Part shown: positions 22,190 to 33,080 of the stretch, one piece after another
How the letters are laid out: each line of letters begins with the position of its first letter
How positions within the stretch are numbered: the first letter of the stretch is position 1
Origin: Brachynemurus nebulosus
Lineage: Eukaryota > Arthropoda > Insecta > Neuroptera > Myrmeleontidae
DNA length: 64,000 nt
Reading direction: 5' to 3'
NCBI GenBank assembly: GCA_035578155.1
Contig: JAPWDM010000046.1
Location: forward strand, 1,468,912-1,532,911
Translations under genes and position numbers: made by a program
The notes under the pieces: model-generated
What the model was told of the DNA's origin: nothing
The model's input: the letters and a program-made list of their open reading frames with translations, nothing else
Databases searched by the model: none

Positions 22190-23410
22190 ACTCATTTGAC
22201 TCCAACGAGTGACTCATTTTGCTCCCGGAGTGACTCATTTTGCTCCCGAGTGACTCATTTTACTCCAAGGAGTGACTAATTTTGCTCCCGAGTGACTCAT
22301 TTTACTCCAAGCAGTGACTCATTTTGCTCCCGGAGTGACTAATTTTGCTCCAGGAGTGACTCATTTTGCTCCCGGAGTAACTCATTTTGCTCTTGGAGTG
22401 ACTCATTTTTCTCCAAGGAGTGACTCATTTGGCTCTAACGAGTGACTCATTTGGCTCCCGGAGCGACTCATTTTACTCCCCGAGTGACTCATTTTACTCC
22501 TCGAGTGACTCATTTTACTCCAAGGAGTGACTAATTTTGCTCCCGAGTGACTCATTTTACTCCAAGGAGTGACTCATTTTGCTCCCAGAGTGACTCATTT
22601 TGCTCCCAGAGTGACTCATTTTACTCCAAGGAGTGACTCATTTTACTCCAAGGAGTGACTCATTTTACTCCAAGGAGTGACTCATTTTGCTCCCGGACTG
22701 ACTCATTTTGCTCCCGTAGTGTCTCATTTTGCTCCGGGAATGACTTATTTTTGTTTCCAGAGTGACTCATTTTGCTCCCGGAGTGACTCATTTTGCTCCC
22801 GGAGTGACTCATTTTGCTCCCGGAGTGACTCATTTTACTCCAAGGAGTGACTCATTTTACTCCAAGGAGTGACTCATTTTGCTCCTGGAGTGACTAATTT
22901 TGCTCCCGGAGTGACGCATTTTGCTCCCGGAGTGACTCATTTTACTCCTCGAGTGACTCATTTTACTCCAAGGAGTGACTAATTTTGCTCCCGAGTGACT
23001 CATTTTACTCCAAGGAGTGACTCATTTTGCTCCCAGAGTGACTCATTTTGCTCCCAGAGTGACTCATTTTACTCCAAGGAGTGACTCATTTTACTCCAAG
23101 GAGTGACTCATTTTACTCCAAGGAGTGACTCATTTTACTCCAAGGAGTGACTCATTTTGCTCCCGGACTGACTCATTTTGCTCCCGTAGTGTCTCATTTT
23201 GCTCCGGGAATGACTTATTTTTGTTTCCAGAGTGACTCATTTTGCTCCCGGAGTGACTCATTTTGCTCCCGGAGTGACTCATTTTACTCCAAGGAGTGAC
23301 TCATTTTACTCCAAGGAGTGACTCATTTTGCTCCTGGAGTGACTAATTTTGCTCCCGGAGTGACTCATTTTGCTCCCGGAGTGACTCATTTTGCTCCCAA
23401 GTGACTCATA
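22190..23410. repeat. 20-22 bp tandem array of AP-1-like TGACTCA sites
   Basis: The units are GAGTGACTCATTTTGCTCCCG and variants of 20, 21 and 22 bp (TTGCTCCCG, TTACTCCAAG). A hand count gives about 44 exact TGACTCA copies, the palindromic AP-1/TRE site bound by Jun/Fos-class bZIP proteins; a few units are TGACTAA, TGACTTA or TGACGCA. A higher-order repeat of about 448 bp is present (landmark TCGAGTGACTC at 22501 and 22949), with one extra 22 bp unit in the second copy. Mixed unit lengths leave no long open frame. It lies between the divergent zinc-finger and 23942 genes. Confidence 0.92.
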
Positions 23411-23487
23411 CACCTTATCATGATTAAAGAGCTCATACACCTTATCATGGTTAAAGGGCTCATACACACATTATCATGGTTAAAGGG
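23404..23487 (+). repeat. Three 27-28 bp repeats at the array edge
   Basis: CTCATACACCTTATCATGGTTAAA-type units occur three times directly after the last AP-1 unit. They are followed by GGTATAAAATAG. A distinct unit flanking the array may be part of the same control region. Confidence 0.6.
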
Positions 23488-23887
23488 TATAAAATAGTTA
23501 AACTTACACAAAATATTGTCAATTTACCGGTGGTTGTCAAAAAGTTAACATCTCTTTCGCTGAAAATTATACTTTCGTGGTAAAACAATTACATTTCAAA
23601 CCATGTTAATTTACAATTCAGAGCAGTCCACCGCTAGCCAACATAACAAAGGGTTTTCGAAACTAAGATCATTAAACGTAAAACATTTAAGCAACAACAC
23701 ATTTCACCCGAAAATTTAGCATTCCTTAAATCACTGGTTCTTAAAGTGAAAAGAACATGGTACTCACCAATGTGTTGAATATTATTAACAGTTTGTAACT
23801 TGATTGTAAACTAGCAATAGTTATTAGTAACCATTTTCGGATATATTCCACAAATTAACTAACTATCCTCACCACTTTTAATTATTC

Positions 23888-23926
23888 TATATAAAGTTGT
23901 GGATTGTGTGAATAATTTTAGTTCTA
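23888..23926 (+). promoter_or_regulatory. TATA/initiator promoter of the 23942 gene
   Basis: TATATAAA at 23888-23895 stands 32 bp before the A of TTAGTTC at about 23918-23924, an initiator-like sequence. The ATG follows at 23942, giving a leader of about 22 bases. The TATA-to-Inr spacing equals that seen for the polymerase gene. Confidence 0.5.
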
Positions 23927-23941
23927 CGGCGGCGGTAAAAA

Positions 23942-24420
23942 ATGGCGTTTCTTGATATACAAGGCTATCAAGGAGCTAACAACCAAATTCGGATGAAATA
24001 TTACATCTTATAGTCAACACATCGTTTGATTTCAACGAGTTACCGAAGAAATATGAACGGTTTGCTGCACGTTGGCTTTGCCGAAATTGGCATGGGATAC
24101 CTTGATCGTATGGATTTATTCCGTACAAAAAACTTCATATCATATTGAAACCTATATTAAAGAAGTTTGATGTCATATACGTCAAGGGCAGTAAAAAGAA
24201 TAAATGGATTTCAAATTTATTTGATGACACCGAACACCAGCCGTGGATTTTGAATTTGGAAGAAATATTTGATGTACCGAAGATTTCTATTCTGCGAGAT
24301 GAATATTATTCAAGACGTTGTATGTTTCATTCAGATAAAATTTGTTTATTAGAAAATTGTATTCTTTTAAAAAATTTTTTTTTGGAAAATAAACAGATTT
24401 TAAGTAATAAATATATTTAA
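23942..24420 (+). pseudogene. Uncharacterised gene of the polymerase-B element, broken
   Basis: The frame starts MAFLDIQGYQGANNQ and changes near 23990-24004. It then stays in one frame to a TAA at 24418-24420, with one internal TGA at 24103. Readable blocks are the N-terminal hydrophobic/QG block, NELPKKYERF, CRNWHGIP, FDVIYVKGSKKNKW and a C-terminal Cys/His segment (RRCMFHSDKICLLENC). The intended length is about 155-160 residues. From memory, short proteins of this shape occur beside similar polymerases in arthropod genomes, but I know no assigned function; a nuclease-like fold is possible and unproven. It faces away from the zinc-finger gene across the AP-1 array. Confidence 0.6.
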
Positions 24421-25261
24421 GCAATTTAATTTCTGTATACATATTCTATAAATAAAATTTAAAAAATATGTGCGTTTTATTTAATTATTACCCTGAATTC
24501 CCCTGTTTTTTTACAGCAAGAAGTTTCTTTCGTTAACCTATAAAAGTATTAACAAAAATCTTATGGAATTTATTATTCCAATTGAAAACCATACATATTT
24601 CATGATACACCCTGTATACTAAAATATTTATTAAAAATATTAAATATACACCCGTTATATATGTGATATTATATATGTGTTAATGATAAAGTAGCAAATT
24701 CAAAATGTTCTAGTTTATAAAAATTTTTATTTTACATGTGAATTTTCCAATATAGACACTAATCTATAAAAATTTAACAAAGCTCAATGTTGTTATCATT
24801 TTTATATTAAGCAACGTGTAAAAATTATAGTAATTTAAAATAGGAATAAATACAATACTATTATACCCTAATATAAATATGTATCAGTATTAAAATGATA
24901 TACAACGATTTTGCTGATTAAGCAAATTTTTTGTTATATTTATAAATTATTTTATAATTAGATTCCGTATTCAGCCTAATCATAAACAAGAAATAGAATA
25001 CATATTATTAATATACAGAGTTTATACATAATATACAGATGTGTAGGTATTAAGATAATTTTCATTTGATTTATAAATTATCCTAGAAATAGCTTTGTGC
25101 TATTCCCAAATTCTTAAATGATGTTTTACAATCTGCTTTCAAGGTCTGCTAAAATAAACATTCAGCGAAAATAAACTTATTTTTAGCTGATAAAATTCTA
25201 AAACTATAAGTTTTTCAAGGTTAATTATATATAAAAATATTATGCAGTTCATTCGAAATCC
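24421..25261. other. AT-rich tail between last gene and right TIR
   Basis: There is no gene. AATAAA-type polyadenylation signals lie just after the 24420 stop (about 24450). The rest is low-complexity AT sequence up to the right TIR. Confidence 0.5.
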
Positions 25262-26130
25262 AATTTTCAGAAGTACAGTCTAAAGTCTGGAGTCTGAATT
25301 TAGTTTTAAAATCTTAACCAGTGTCCAGTGCTCGATACAGTGCACCCACAAAATTTATCGTTAGCGACCGAGTCAAATGGTTTCTTTGTTCGTTTAAGAT
25401 GACGCAATTAAGTGAGGCCATGGTTTGCACGTAAAAATTTAAGTACAGTGCGGTGTCAAAAGTTTGGGGCCAGCCCCTGAGTCAGGGTAATCCCACATTT
25501 TGACGCGGTAGTGTACCTTTCGTTTAAGATGATGCAATTAAGTGAGGTTAAAGGCGAAGGTTTGCATGTAATAAGTGCAGTACGCTACAAAAAGTGATCG
25601 GATACCTTTTTGATCAGGGGGCTCGCCCTTTTGACACGGCAGTGTACCAGAAATTTAGGTACAGTACGGTGTCAAAAGTTTGGGGCCACTCCCGAGTCAG
25701 GGTAATCCCCACATTTTTGTCGCGGCAGTGTACCCCATCTATCAAATTGTGTCCCAAAATTCAGTCTGCGCATGCGTCGTGTACTAAAATTCAGTCTACG
25801 CAAGCGTTAGGTTTGCATTCAAAAATTATGTCTGGTAATGGGTTAACACAAATCCAAATCGTGGTGAACAAAATGTGATGACGCATAATGGGTTAACTAC
25901 TTGTGTGGTTGTTGAGGTGATGACTCATGTCTTAGGAATTTCAAGGCCAACAGTATGAGCGCGTGTTGTGGTCAAATGTCAAGGTTTGCACGTCAATACA
26001 GTTGGATGACTCATCAGTTCGGAATGTATAGTACCGTAAAATGGGTACAATAGGACCCTAAGACACACGCTTTCAAACATCGTCAAAAGGGTTCAAGTTA
26101 CTCCGTTTTGCGGTGTGCTCGTACCGACCT
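25262..26130 (-). repeat. Right TIR of the polymerase-B element
   Basis: It is the inverted partner of 11702-12677, ending GTGTGCTCGTACC. It has fewer internal repeats than the left arm and scattered substitutions, so the arms have diverged since insertion. Confidence 0.85.
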
Positions 26131-26150
26131 TTTCTTTATTTATATTTATT

Positions 26151-27275
26151 CATATAGTATATTTTTTAGTTTAAAAATGACGTCATTATCATCTCTTTTC
26201 AATTTATAACGCTAGCTGTCCTTTAAAAAAATTATACGATACTAATCCTTAAAATAGTATATAAATTAAGTTTATTTTCATTTTTTCTTTTTTTCACTCT
26301 TTTCAATTGCCAACTTATGTAATATTTCTCTTACGGATTTGTGTATACTGAATGAAAGTTAGAAAAAGATAACATACCTACCATTAAATTAGGTATTATG
26401 ACAAGAATAAATAACAACCAGAAGAGTAACAGAAAGAGAAGAAACGATAGTCAGGTAAATTTTGATGCTCGAGGTTTGGAAGAAATTGGAAGAATATGTT
26501 AGTTCAAATCGATCAGTGTCGTAGTTCCAGGGCAGTAGTGTATTTTAAAATAAAATTTCGTTACCATTTTAAATTGTAAATTTTGCAAATTATATTATAT
26601 TAACATGGAGAATATATCTAAATCACACAATGTTTATTTAGTGAAGAATTTTAATAAATAAATGCTAGCTAACAATAACAAATCATCTAATAGATTGTAT
26701 TATTTTTTTTTTTTTTTTCATTATTCAAATCCTATGCTGGCTCTGTCAGATATAAGTAATATATCCGAAACCACCCCTTGCTTTTCACAAAACACAGGTA
26801 ATCAAGGTCATAGCAGGCCATATCGGACCTCTCATTCTGTTACTCTTCTGGTTTTTATCTATTCTGTAGTATTATTAAATAATTTTCACCAATAATTTTT
26901 TATTTGACCCACCCATTTCAATTCATATTTTTATGATATCTTACTGTGGTACGTTACTACCTAGGTATCATAAAAATATGAATTGAAATGGGTGGGTTAA
27001 ATAAAAAATTATTGGTAAAAATTATTTAGTAATACCTAAATTAATGTTATGTTATCTTTCTCTAACTTTCATTCAGTATACACAAATTCGTAAGTGAAAT
27101 ATTATATAATTTGGCAACTTAAAAGAGTGAGAAAAAGAGAAATTAAAATAATCTTAATTTATGTACTATTTTAAGGATCAGTATCGTATAATTTTTTTAA
27201 AGGACAGCTAGCGTCATAAATTGAAAACAGATGATAATGACGTCATTTCTAAACTAAAAAAAATATACTATATAA
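26151..27275. mobile_element. TIR element with CRE-like sites
   Basis: Arms of about 240 bp (26151-26395 and 27040-27275) match at most positions, including ATACGATACT.ATCCTTAAAATAGTA and GTGTATACTGAATGAAAGTTAG. Each arm carries one TGACGTCA (26178 and 27238). A second inverted pair lies inside (about 26881-26940 against 26957-27025, ATTGAAATGGGTGGGTTAAAT). No gene is present. It starts 20 bp from the right end of the polymerase-B element. Confidence 0.75.
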
Positions 27276-27838
27276 GAATGTATGTTGGTATAAATGTCTT
27301 TATACGAATATACGCAAACTAGACGATTGTCAGTTTAACATAAAATCAAAAACTATCAGTTGCTTTTCGTTTTGATTTCAAATAATATGAGGCATTCTAA
27401 AGCAAAACTCGCCTAATCCATTTATGGTAACTTTTCAGGAATCACAGAAAAATTGTAAAAATTATACTACTTGAGATATTGAGAGATATTGCTTTTCAAA
27501 TAATTTTGCATTATTTTCAAACCTCATTAAAATATTTTTAACTAGCCTCAAATGGATTACATTTATACAAAACGAATTCTTTAAGGCGGTATTCCTGTGA
27601 CAAAATCAACAATATTCTTATTTAATAGTAATAGATTTGAGCGTTACTTTATGGTATTCCATATTTGTAAATAATAAGCAAATAAATTAAGAAATAAAAT
27701 TTGCGACAACCTGCATGAATAAAATCAAAAAACAACAAATTTTCTACATGTTTCGATTATTTAGATAATCATCTTCAGGAAAAACGAATAAAACAGTTGT
27801 AAAGAACAACTGAAACACAACAAAAGGACATAACCAAA
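27276..27838. other. Intergenic stretch with a CTGAAGAT-hairpin-GAAA motif
   Basis: No gene. On the minus strand 27744-27778 reads CTGAAGAT, a six-base-pair stem (GATTAT/ATAATC), then GAAAC. A related motif occurs at 32476 and 55340. Confidence 0.5.
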
Positions 27839-27839
27839 T

Positions 27840-28518
27840 AGTTCATAATAATACAAGTTTAGAAGATTTCATCGAATTAAAAAATGTTGGTAGAAACAGA
27901 GTGATAATGGAATTTTCAAATTCGAAAGCTGCAAATGAAATCATCAATAATGAAGAGCTAAAACTAAAAGGTTTCTCTGTATACGTCCCTACATTTTTAA
28001 TTGCACGTGCAGCAATAATCAAAGGTGTAGATACTGAGTATTCTGAAGATATATTGATAAACTCCATTGATTCAAGACAATTCAAAATGAAATCGCTTAC
28101 GAGAATTTCTCCAAGAGTAACTACAGATGGTGAAACAAGCTATGGTCCAACAAAAACGTTGAAAATATTTTATAGACAAAGCATTCCTTCCTATGTTTAC
28201 TTTTGGAAATTAAGATTCCCGTGCAAACCCTACGTGAGAATTAGACAATGTTATAGATGCTACCGATTTGGCCATATCTATAACCAATGTAAAAGCAAAT
28301 ATGTAAGATGTGAAGACTCTGGCAGTAAAATTCACACAAAAGGAGTATCCTCCACCTTGAATTGCATAAACTACTTTCAAAAACATAGGTCCATAGATAA
28401 AAATTGTCCCGAATGGAAAAGAAATGAAGATATTAGTTTGTTAATGACTCAACAAAACATCAGTTTTCAAGAAGCAGCGCTTGAAATTATACGCGTTATA
28501 TTCAGTTCGCACAAATAA
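27840..28518 (+). pseudogene. Jockey-type LINE gag (ORF1) relic
   Basis: About 225 codons read openly. Blocks include ELKNVGRNRVIMEF and GFSVYVPTFL, then a CCHC zinc knuckle (C-x2-C-x4-H-x4-C, CYRCYRFGHIYNQC) followed by two degenerate knuckles (one keeps only its Cys residues) and NCPEWKR. This is the ORF1/gag nucleic-acid-binding domain of Jockey/I-type LINEs. The 5' end is missing, and degraded downstream sequence to about 28970 shows broken Lys/Ser-rich frames but no reverse transcriptase. Confidence 0.75.
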
Positions 28519-29033
28519 CCGCTTTGATATTCTAAAAGACAATGATGAATTTCCTTAATTAATCAAAATGAAGACCACAGAAAATATACCTTCTTATTCT
28601 CCATCTCCACCACCAATATGAAGATATGGACGTCATAAGTCAAAAAGTACCCATAATAAAGGCTCTAAAAAATATCATAGCGACTCCCTCTCCAGCACAG
28701 ACCAAGAAACAAATAACAGCAGAAAACAATTAATACAAGAACAAAGAATATAAATAGATTCAGATCAAGAAGTTGCTACTCAAGAGAAAACGAGCTCAAT
28801 AAAAGCCTTAATACATAAACCTAACTTTCAAGTAAATGATAAAAAACAACAAACAAAAGAAGCGAACATTGAAATAGAAACTAAAAGTAAAAAAAAATAC
28901 ACGGTAAATTAAACAAAGAAAACCTCAGTAGCATAATTTGGACGAAATCGTAGTAATTCGGAAGCCAAAGGAATGGTGAGACGTCTGGCGAGGAATGCGC
29001 CGAACTGCTGTAAAGGGGGTTTTTGATAGGGGG

Positions 29034-29035
<2 letters not shown>

Positions 29036-29092
<57 letters not shown>
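29036..29092. repeat. (AT)n microsatellite
   Basis: An uninterrupted AT dinucleotide run follows a G-rich block (GGGGGTTTTTGATAGGGGGG). Confidence 0.9.
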
Positions 29093-29095
<3 letters not shown>

Positions 29096-29273
29096 TAGGG
29101 GAGCAATTTTTCAAAATAATTATAACTGAAAATTTTTTTGAAGGAGTAATTATAAAACTACTTCAAATTTTTTAAACATATTTAATGATAACACATAAAA
29201 TTGTTTAACATTTACTAATTTACTATAAATTTTAGACACAGTCAAGTATCCTATTAATAATATGGACAAAAAT

Positions 29274-30060
29274 TTAAGAATTATAATCTAAACCGTATGC
29301 TGTTATTCGTGGAAGAAATGCGTCAAAATAAACATTGATAGGGACGGAACAAATTTCTAAGATATAAGTTTCATCAAATGAAACTCTTATCTGTACAAAG
29401 TCATTTCCAATTTCAGAGAAAACTAAGTAATCACACTCTGTCATACCAAAAAGTAACAAACCCAGTTGCATTTGAGCGTAGTTCTCTGTATTTTTTTTTT
29501 AAATTATTATTTCGATCTAAGTTAGGGATAGCGTTCATTTCAGTTAACTCAGCGGCAGTCAAACGAGTTCCTTCTTTTAATGTTTTTATTTCTATATTTC
29601 GAATGAAATTTCCTTCTTTGTCTATAACTATTCCATCTAAACTTGCAGCTAACCATGCTAATTCTGTTCGAACCAATAATCCTGATTCAATGATGGAGCA
29701 TTCATGATTTTTGGCATATATATCCCTTACTATTGATTCACAACGAAGACCTCTTAAAGTATTTTCATTTCCGATAAATCTACTGTTGAAAATTTCTTGA
29801 TATCGTCTATCCCAGTTTGCATTTATATTAAAATAGTAAGTATACTGACTTCTCGCTTTAGATGCTGTTTGTCTGAAGTTTCTTGATTTGTTTCAGTTTT
29901 CAGTTCCTTGATTACTACAAATAATTTGCATACTTTGCTCTAAAGTAATATTAATATATCTGTTGTAAAAGTCTTGTAACTTTAATTCACAAGTTTGTAG
30001 TTTATTATCAGTTTGTTTCATTAATATATTCATTACACGCCACTAACGAAACGTTAATAA
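29274..30060 (-). pseudogene. YqaJ/lambda-exonuclease-type nuclease relic
   Basis: One minus-strand frame runs from about 30030 to 29434 with a stop near 29900 and contains NFRQTASKARSQYTYYF, ASLDGIVIDKE and NIEIKTL. A frame change near 29480 leads to YAQMQLGLLLFG, CDYLVFSE and onward to 29274. The D...E-x-K plus Q-x-Q-L order is that of YqaJ viral-recombinase/lambda-exonuclease nucleases, which degrade DNA ends in recombination. The same strand holds a SWIM-finger exon pair at 33.1-33.9 kb, so the two may be halves of one gene. It is broken and not translatable whole. Confidence 0.7.
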
Positions 30061-30789
30061 TCTTTCAATAAATAATTTATCTCCTCTTTTATCTCTTACT
30101 TCCTTATTTTCATTATAATTCGCAACTTCCTTACCTCTACGCAGAAAACTTGTAAATAAAGAATATTCACTACTTGGTGCATCTGTTATTAAAAAAAATG
30201 TAATCTCGTCAGTACAATAAACTGATAAAAAATCAATTATAATAAGTCATTTGACTTGAAATACTTGCGAAGAGGCAAATTAGGCAACCACCAAGGGCAT
30301 CAGAAAGTCAGAGATATCGCCGGGAATGATTTTTTGTGGCATTCCCACCCACGTCCGAAAATGATTTTATATTGGCATTCACTGATGAAATTTATTTGCT
30401 ATTCCTGCACGTTCCCAATTCTAACAAAATTTGTCAAGTCTCGTGCAATTCCACTTCTGACCAATTTATCAGTTTTAATCTCATTTCCAACAGGACTTGG
30501 TTGACATCTTCAACAGAAGCTGAGGGGCGCGAAAGCTACAAATGAATAGGCAATAATTTGCTACGGTGTTACCGATTTGTATAGTGAAGTTCACTTGCAA
30601 ATTCAGCCGGCTCTAAGTGTATCCAATTTCTTAATCGTTTTGATACTTAAGGAAAATTTTTTTGCTCTCTCCCTCTGATTTTGTTTAATTTAGTTTTTTC
30701 AAACAGAAAGAGAATGGATAAATATAAGTAATGGGTAAATAATAAAATTGACGTTAGCAATTTCATAATTTACAACAATATTTTTTTTT
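30061..30789. other. Stretch between nuclease relic and palindrome
   Basis: It may contain decayed coding sequence of the nuclease gene or an unrelated repeat. I could not identify it. Open frames at 30256-30545 show no recognisable domain. Confidence 0.35.
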
Positions 30790-32655
30790 TTGGGATATAT
30801 AAATTTCACGAAGAATTTTTTCAACCTTCTCCCAAATTGCGTGGACTAGCTTTATAGAAGGATGGACATAATGAAACCAATATCTTCTATTTCATAGCTT
30901 TTCTTTATTAAAATTGCCAAAATATTTTCGATATGTTTAATATCATCTTCAGTGGCTAAACATCAAAAAAAAAAAATTTTTTACAACGTAATAATAAACA
31001 ATAACATCATTTTTATATATTTACAATTCTTCGTTAACTTATACTATTATTTTTTAGGTTATAAGCTACATATTGGATAGGAGGATTATTTATTTATTTT
31101 TGTAAAAACAACAAGAATTTGTGATTTAGTTGATATATAGGAAATTTTATGTTTGGAAGAATATCTATTTGTGTTAACGAAACAAACAAAACCTATTTTT
31201 TAATATTAGCGGATTTGAGACAGGACAAACTGAAACAGTATGTATATTAAAATGTTAAAAAATTTTTTTTTAACAATCTTACTCACCAGAAAATTATCTA
31301 AATTTCAGATTGTCATTCTTGGATAACCACCAACCATACCAACAATCCATTAGAACAATTTAACTAGTTTTTTTGCATTTCACATGGAAATTTGTCAATC
31401 GAAAAAATTTTTTATAAAATAATTACTTTAATTTAAAACAATTAAAAAAGTCAAACATATTTAAAATGTAAAATCAAAAAATTTCAAGAGAATTTTTTTT
31501 ATAAATTATCACAGTTTGTACAATGTACTCCTCAAGTACATTGTTATTGGTATGGTAGCACAGTGATCAACTGAACTAAATTTGTAAATTTTTTGTTTAA
31601 AGATAAATTTTTCGAAAATTCTAGACAAAATTAGTCCGGTCTCAATTTACATATTGGTATGTGTTTATTGTTTATGTTTTTTGATTACAATGTATTATAT
31701 AAGCATCTTTTAATATATAAGATGCTTATATAATACATTGTAATCAAAAAACATAAACAATAAACACATACCAATATGTAAATTGAGACCGGACTAATTT
31801 TGTCTAGAATTTTCGAAAAATTTATCTTTAAACAAAAAATTTACAAATTTAGTTCAGTTGATCACTGTGCTACCATACCAATAACAATGTACTTGAGGAG
31901 TACATTGTACAAACTGTGATAATTTATAAAAAAAATTCTCTTGAAATTTTTTGATTTTACATTTTAAATATGTTTGACTTTTTTAATTGTTTTAAATTAA
32001 AGTAATTATTTTATAAAAAATTTTTTCGATTGACAAATTTCCATGTGAAATGCAAAAAAACTAGTTAAATTGTTCTAATGGATTGTTGGTATGGTTGGTG
32101 GTTATCCAAGAATGACAATCTGAAATTTAGATAATTTTCTGGTGAGTAAGATTGTTAAAAAAAAAATTTTTAACATTTTAATATACATACTGTTTCAGTT
32201 TGTCCTGTCTCAAATCCGCTAATATTAAAAAATAGGTTTTGTTTGTTTCGTTAACACAAATAGATATTCTTCCAAACATAAAATTTCCTATATATCAACT
32301 AAATCACAAATTCTTGTTGTTTTTACAAAAATAAATAAATAATCCTCCTATCCAATATGTAGCTTATAACCTAAAAAATAATAGTATAAGTTAACGAAGA
32401 ATTGTAAATATATAAAAATGATGTTATTGTTTATTATTACGTTGTAAAAAAATTTTTTTTTTTGATGTTTAGCCACTGAAGATGATATTAAACATATCGA
32501 AAATATTTTGGCAATTTTAATAAAGAAAAGCTATGAAATAGAAGATATTGGTTTCATTATGTCCATCCTTCTATAAAGCTAGTCCACGCAATTTGGGAGA
32601 AGGTTGAAAAAATTCTTCGTGAAATTTCATAATTTGTTTAATCCCACGAACAATA
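30790..32655. mobile_element. Near-perfect 1.86 kb palindrome (foldback)
   Basis: Two arms of about 915 bp are virtually identical in inverted orientation around a loop of a few bases near 31713 (TTATATAAGCATC / GATGCTTATATAA). Differences noticed are mainly in A-run lengths and an indel near the outer ends. The flanks beyond the arms differ. No gene is present. Each arm holds CTGAAGAT-GATAT-loop-ATATC-GAAA (32476-32506 and its inverted partner at about 30930). The near-identity implies very recent formation or ongoing conversion. Confidence 0.9.
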
Positions 32656-33080
32656 TTGCCAGACGGTTATAACTTGGTGGTAAAATTATAATAAAAGCCA
32701 AAGCATTGGATTAAATAAGAAGTTATTAAAATTCCAGAATCAAAAGTGAAATCTATGTAAAAAAAAAAAATAAAAATAAAGCAGACCAGTTTCTGCTCAT
32801 TTTTAAAATATCAAGTTTAAGACTGGTCACCAGACATAAACAAATCATTTTCAATTGTAGACAAAGTAATATTATGTAACTGCGTTTTTACAAAAATATA
32901 AACAGATAAATAGCAAATTTGATAAAAAGTTAAAATTTTTATACAATTTCAAAGCCTTGTAATACATTTTTTTAACTCCGAAGCATTTATCGTTACTATA
33001 AGAGAGCGCTAAAAAATATTCCGCCTGGGGTGCCAAGTTATATTGCACCGGCCCTGACATCACATTTACTTTTAACTAAT

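Larger units (their letters stand above)
11702..26130 (+). mobile_element. 14.4 kb polymerase-B element with ~0.9 kb TIRs (Maverick/Polinton- or adintovirus-like)
   Basis: Long inverted repeats bound the element at 11702-12677 and 25262-26130, beginning with GGTACGAGCACACC on each side. Between them lie a broken family B DNA polymerase gene, a coiled-coil gene, a Cys-rich relic, a C2H2 gene and an uncharacterised gene. Long TIRs plus a protein-primed-type polymerase are hallmarks of Polinton/Maverick elements and relatives. I see no integrase, packaging ATPase, protease or capsid gene, and no clear 6 bp target duplication (TTGGCT against TTTCTT outside the ends). Without the inserted LINE it would be about 10.7 kb. 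It may be a reduced relative or a decayed copy. Confidence 0.8.

Noticed and set aside
22190..23410. CRISPR-like array
   Set aside because: The units abut directly with no unique spacers, unit lengths vary between 20 and 22 bp, and the context is eukaryotic.
32476..32511. Canonical hammerhead ribozyme
   Set aside because: The core reads CTGAAGATGA rather than CTGATGA and stem III is not evident; reported only as a hammerhead-like hairpin motif.
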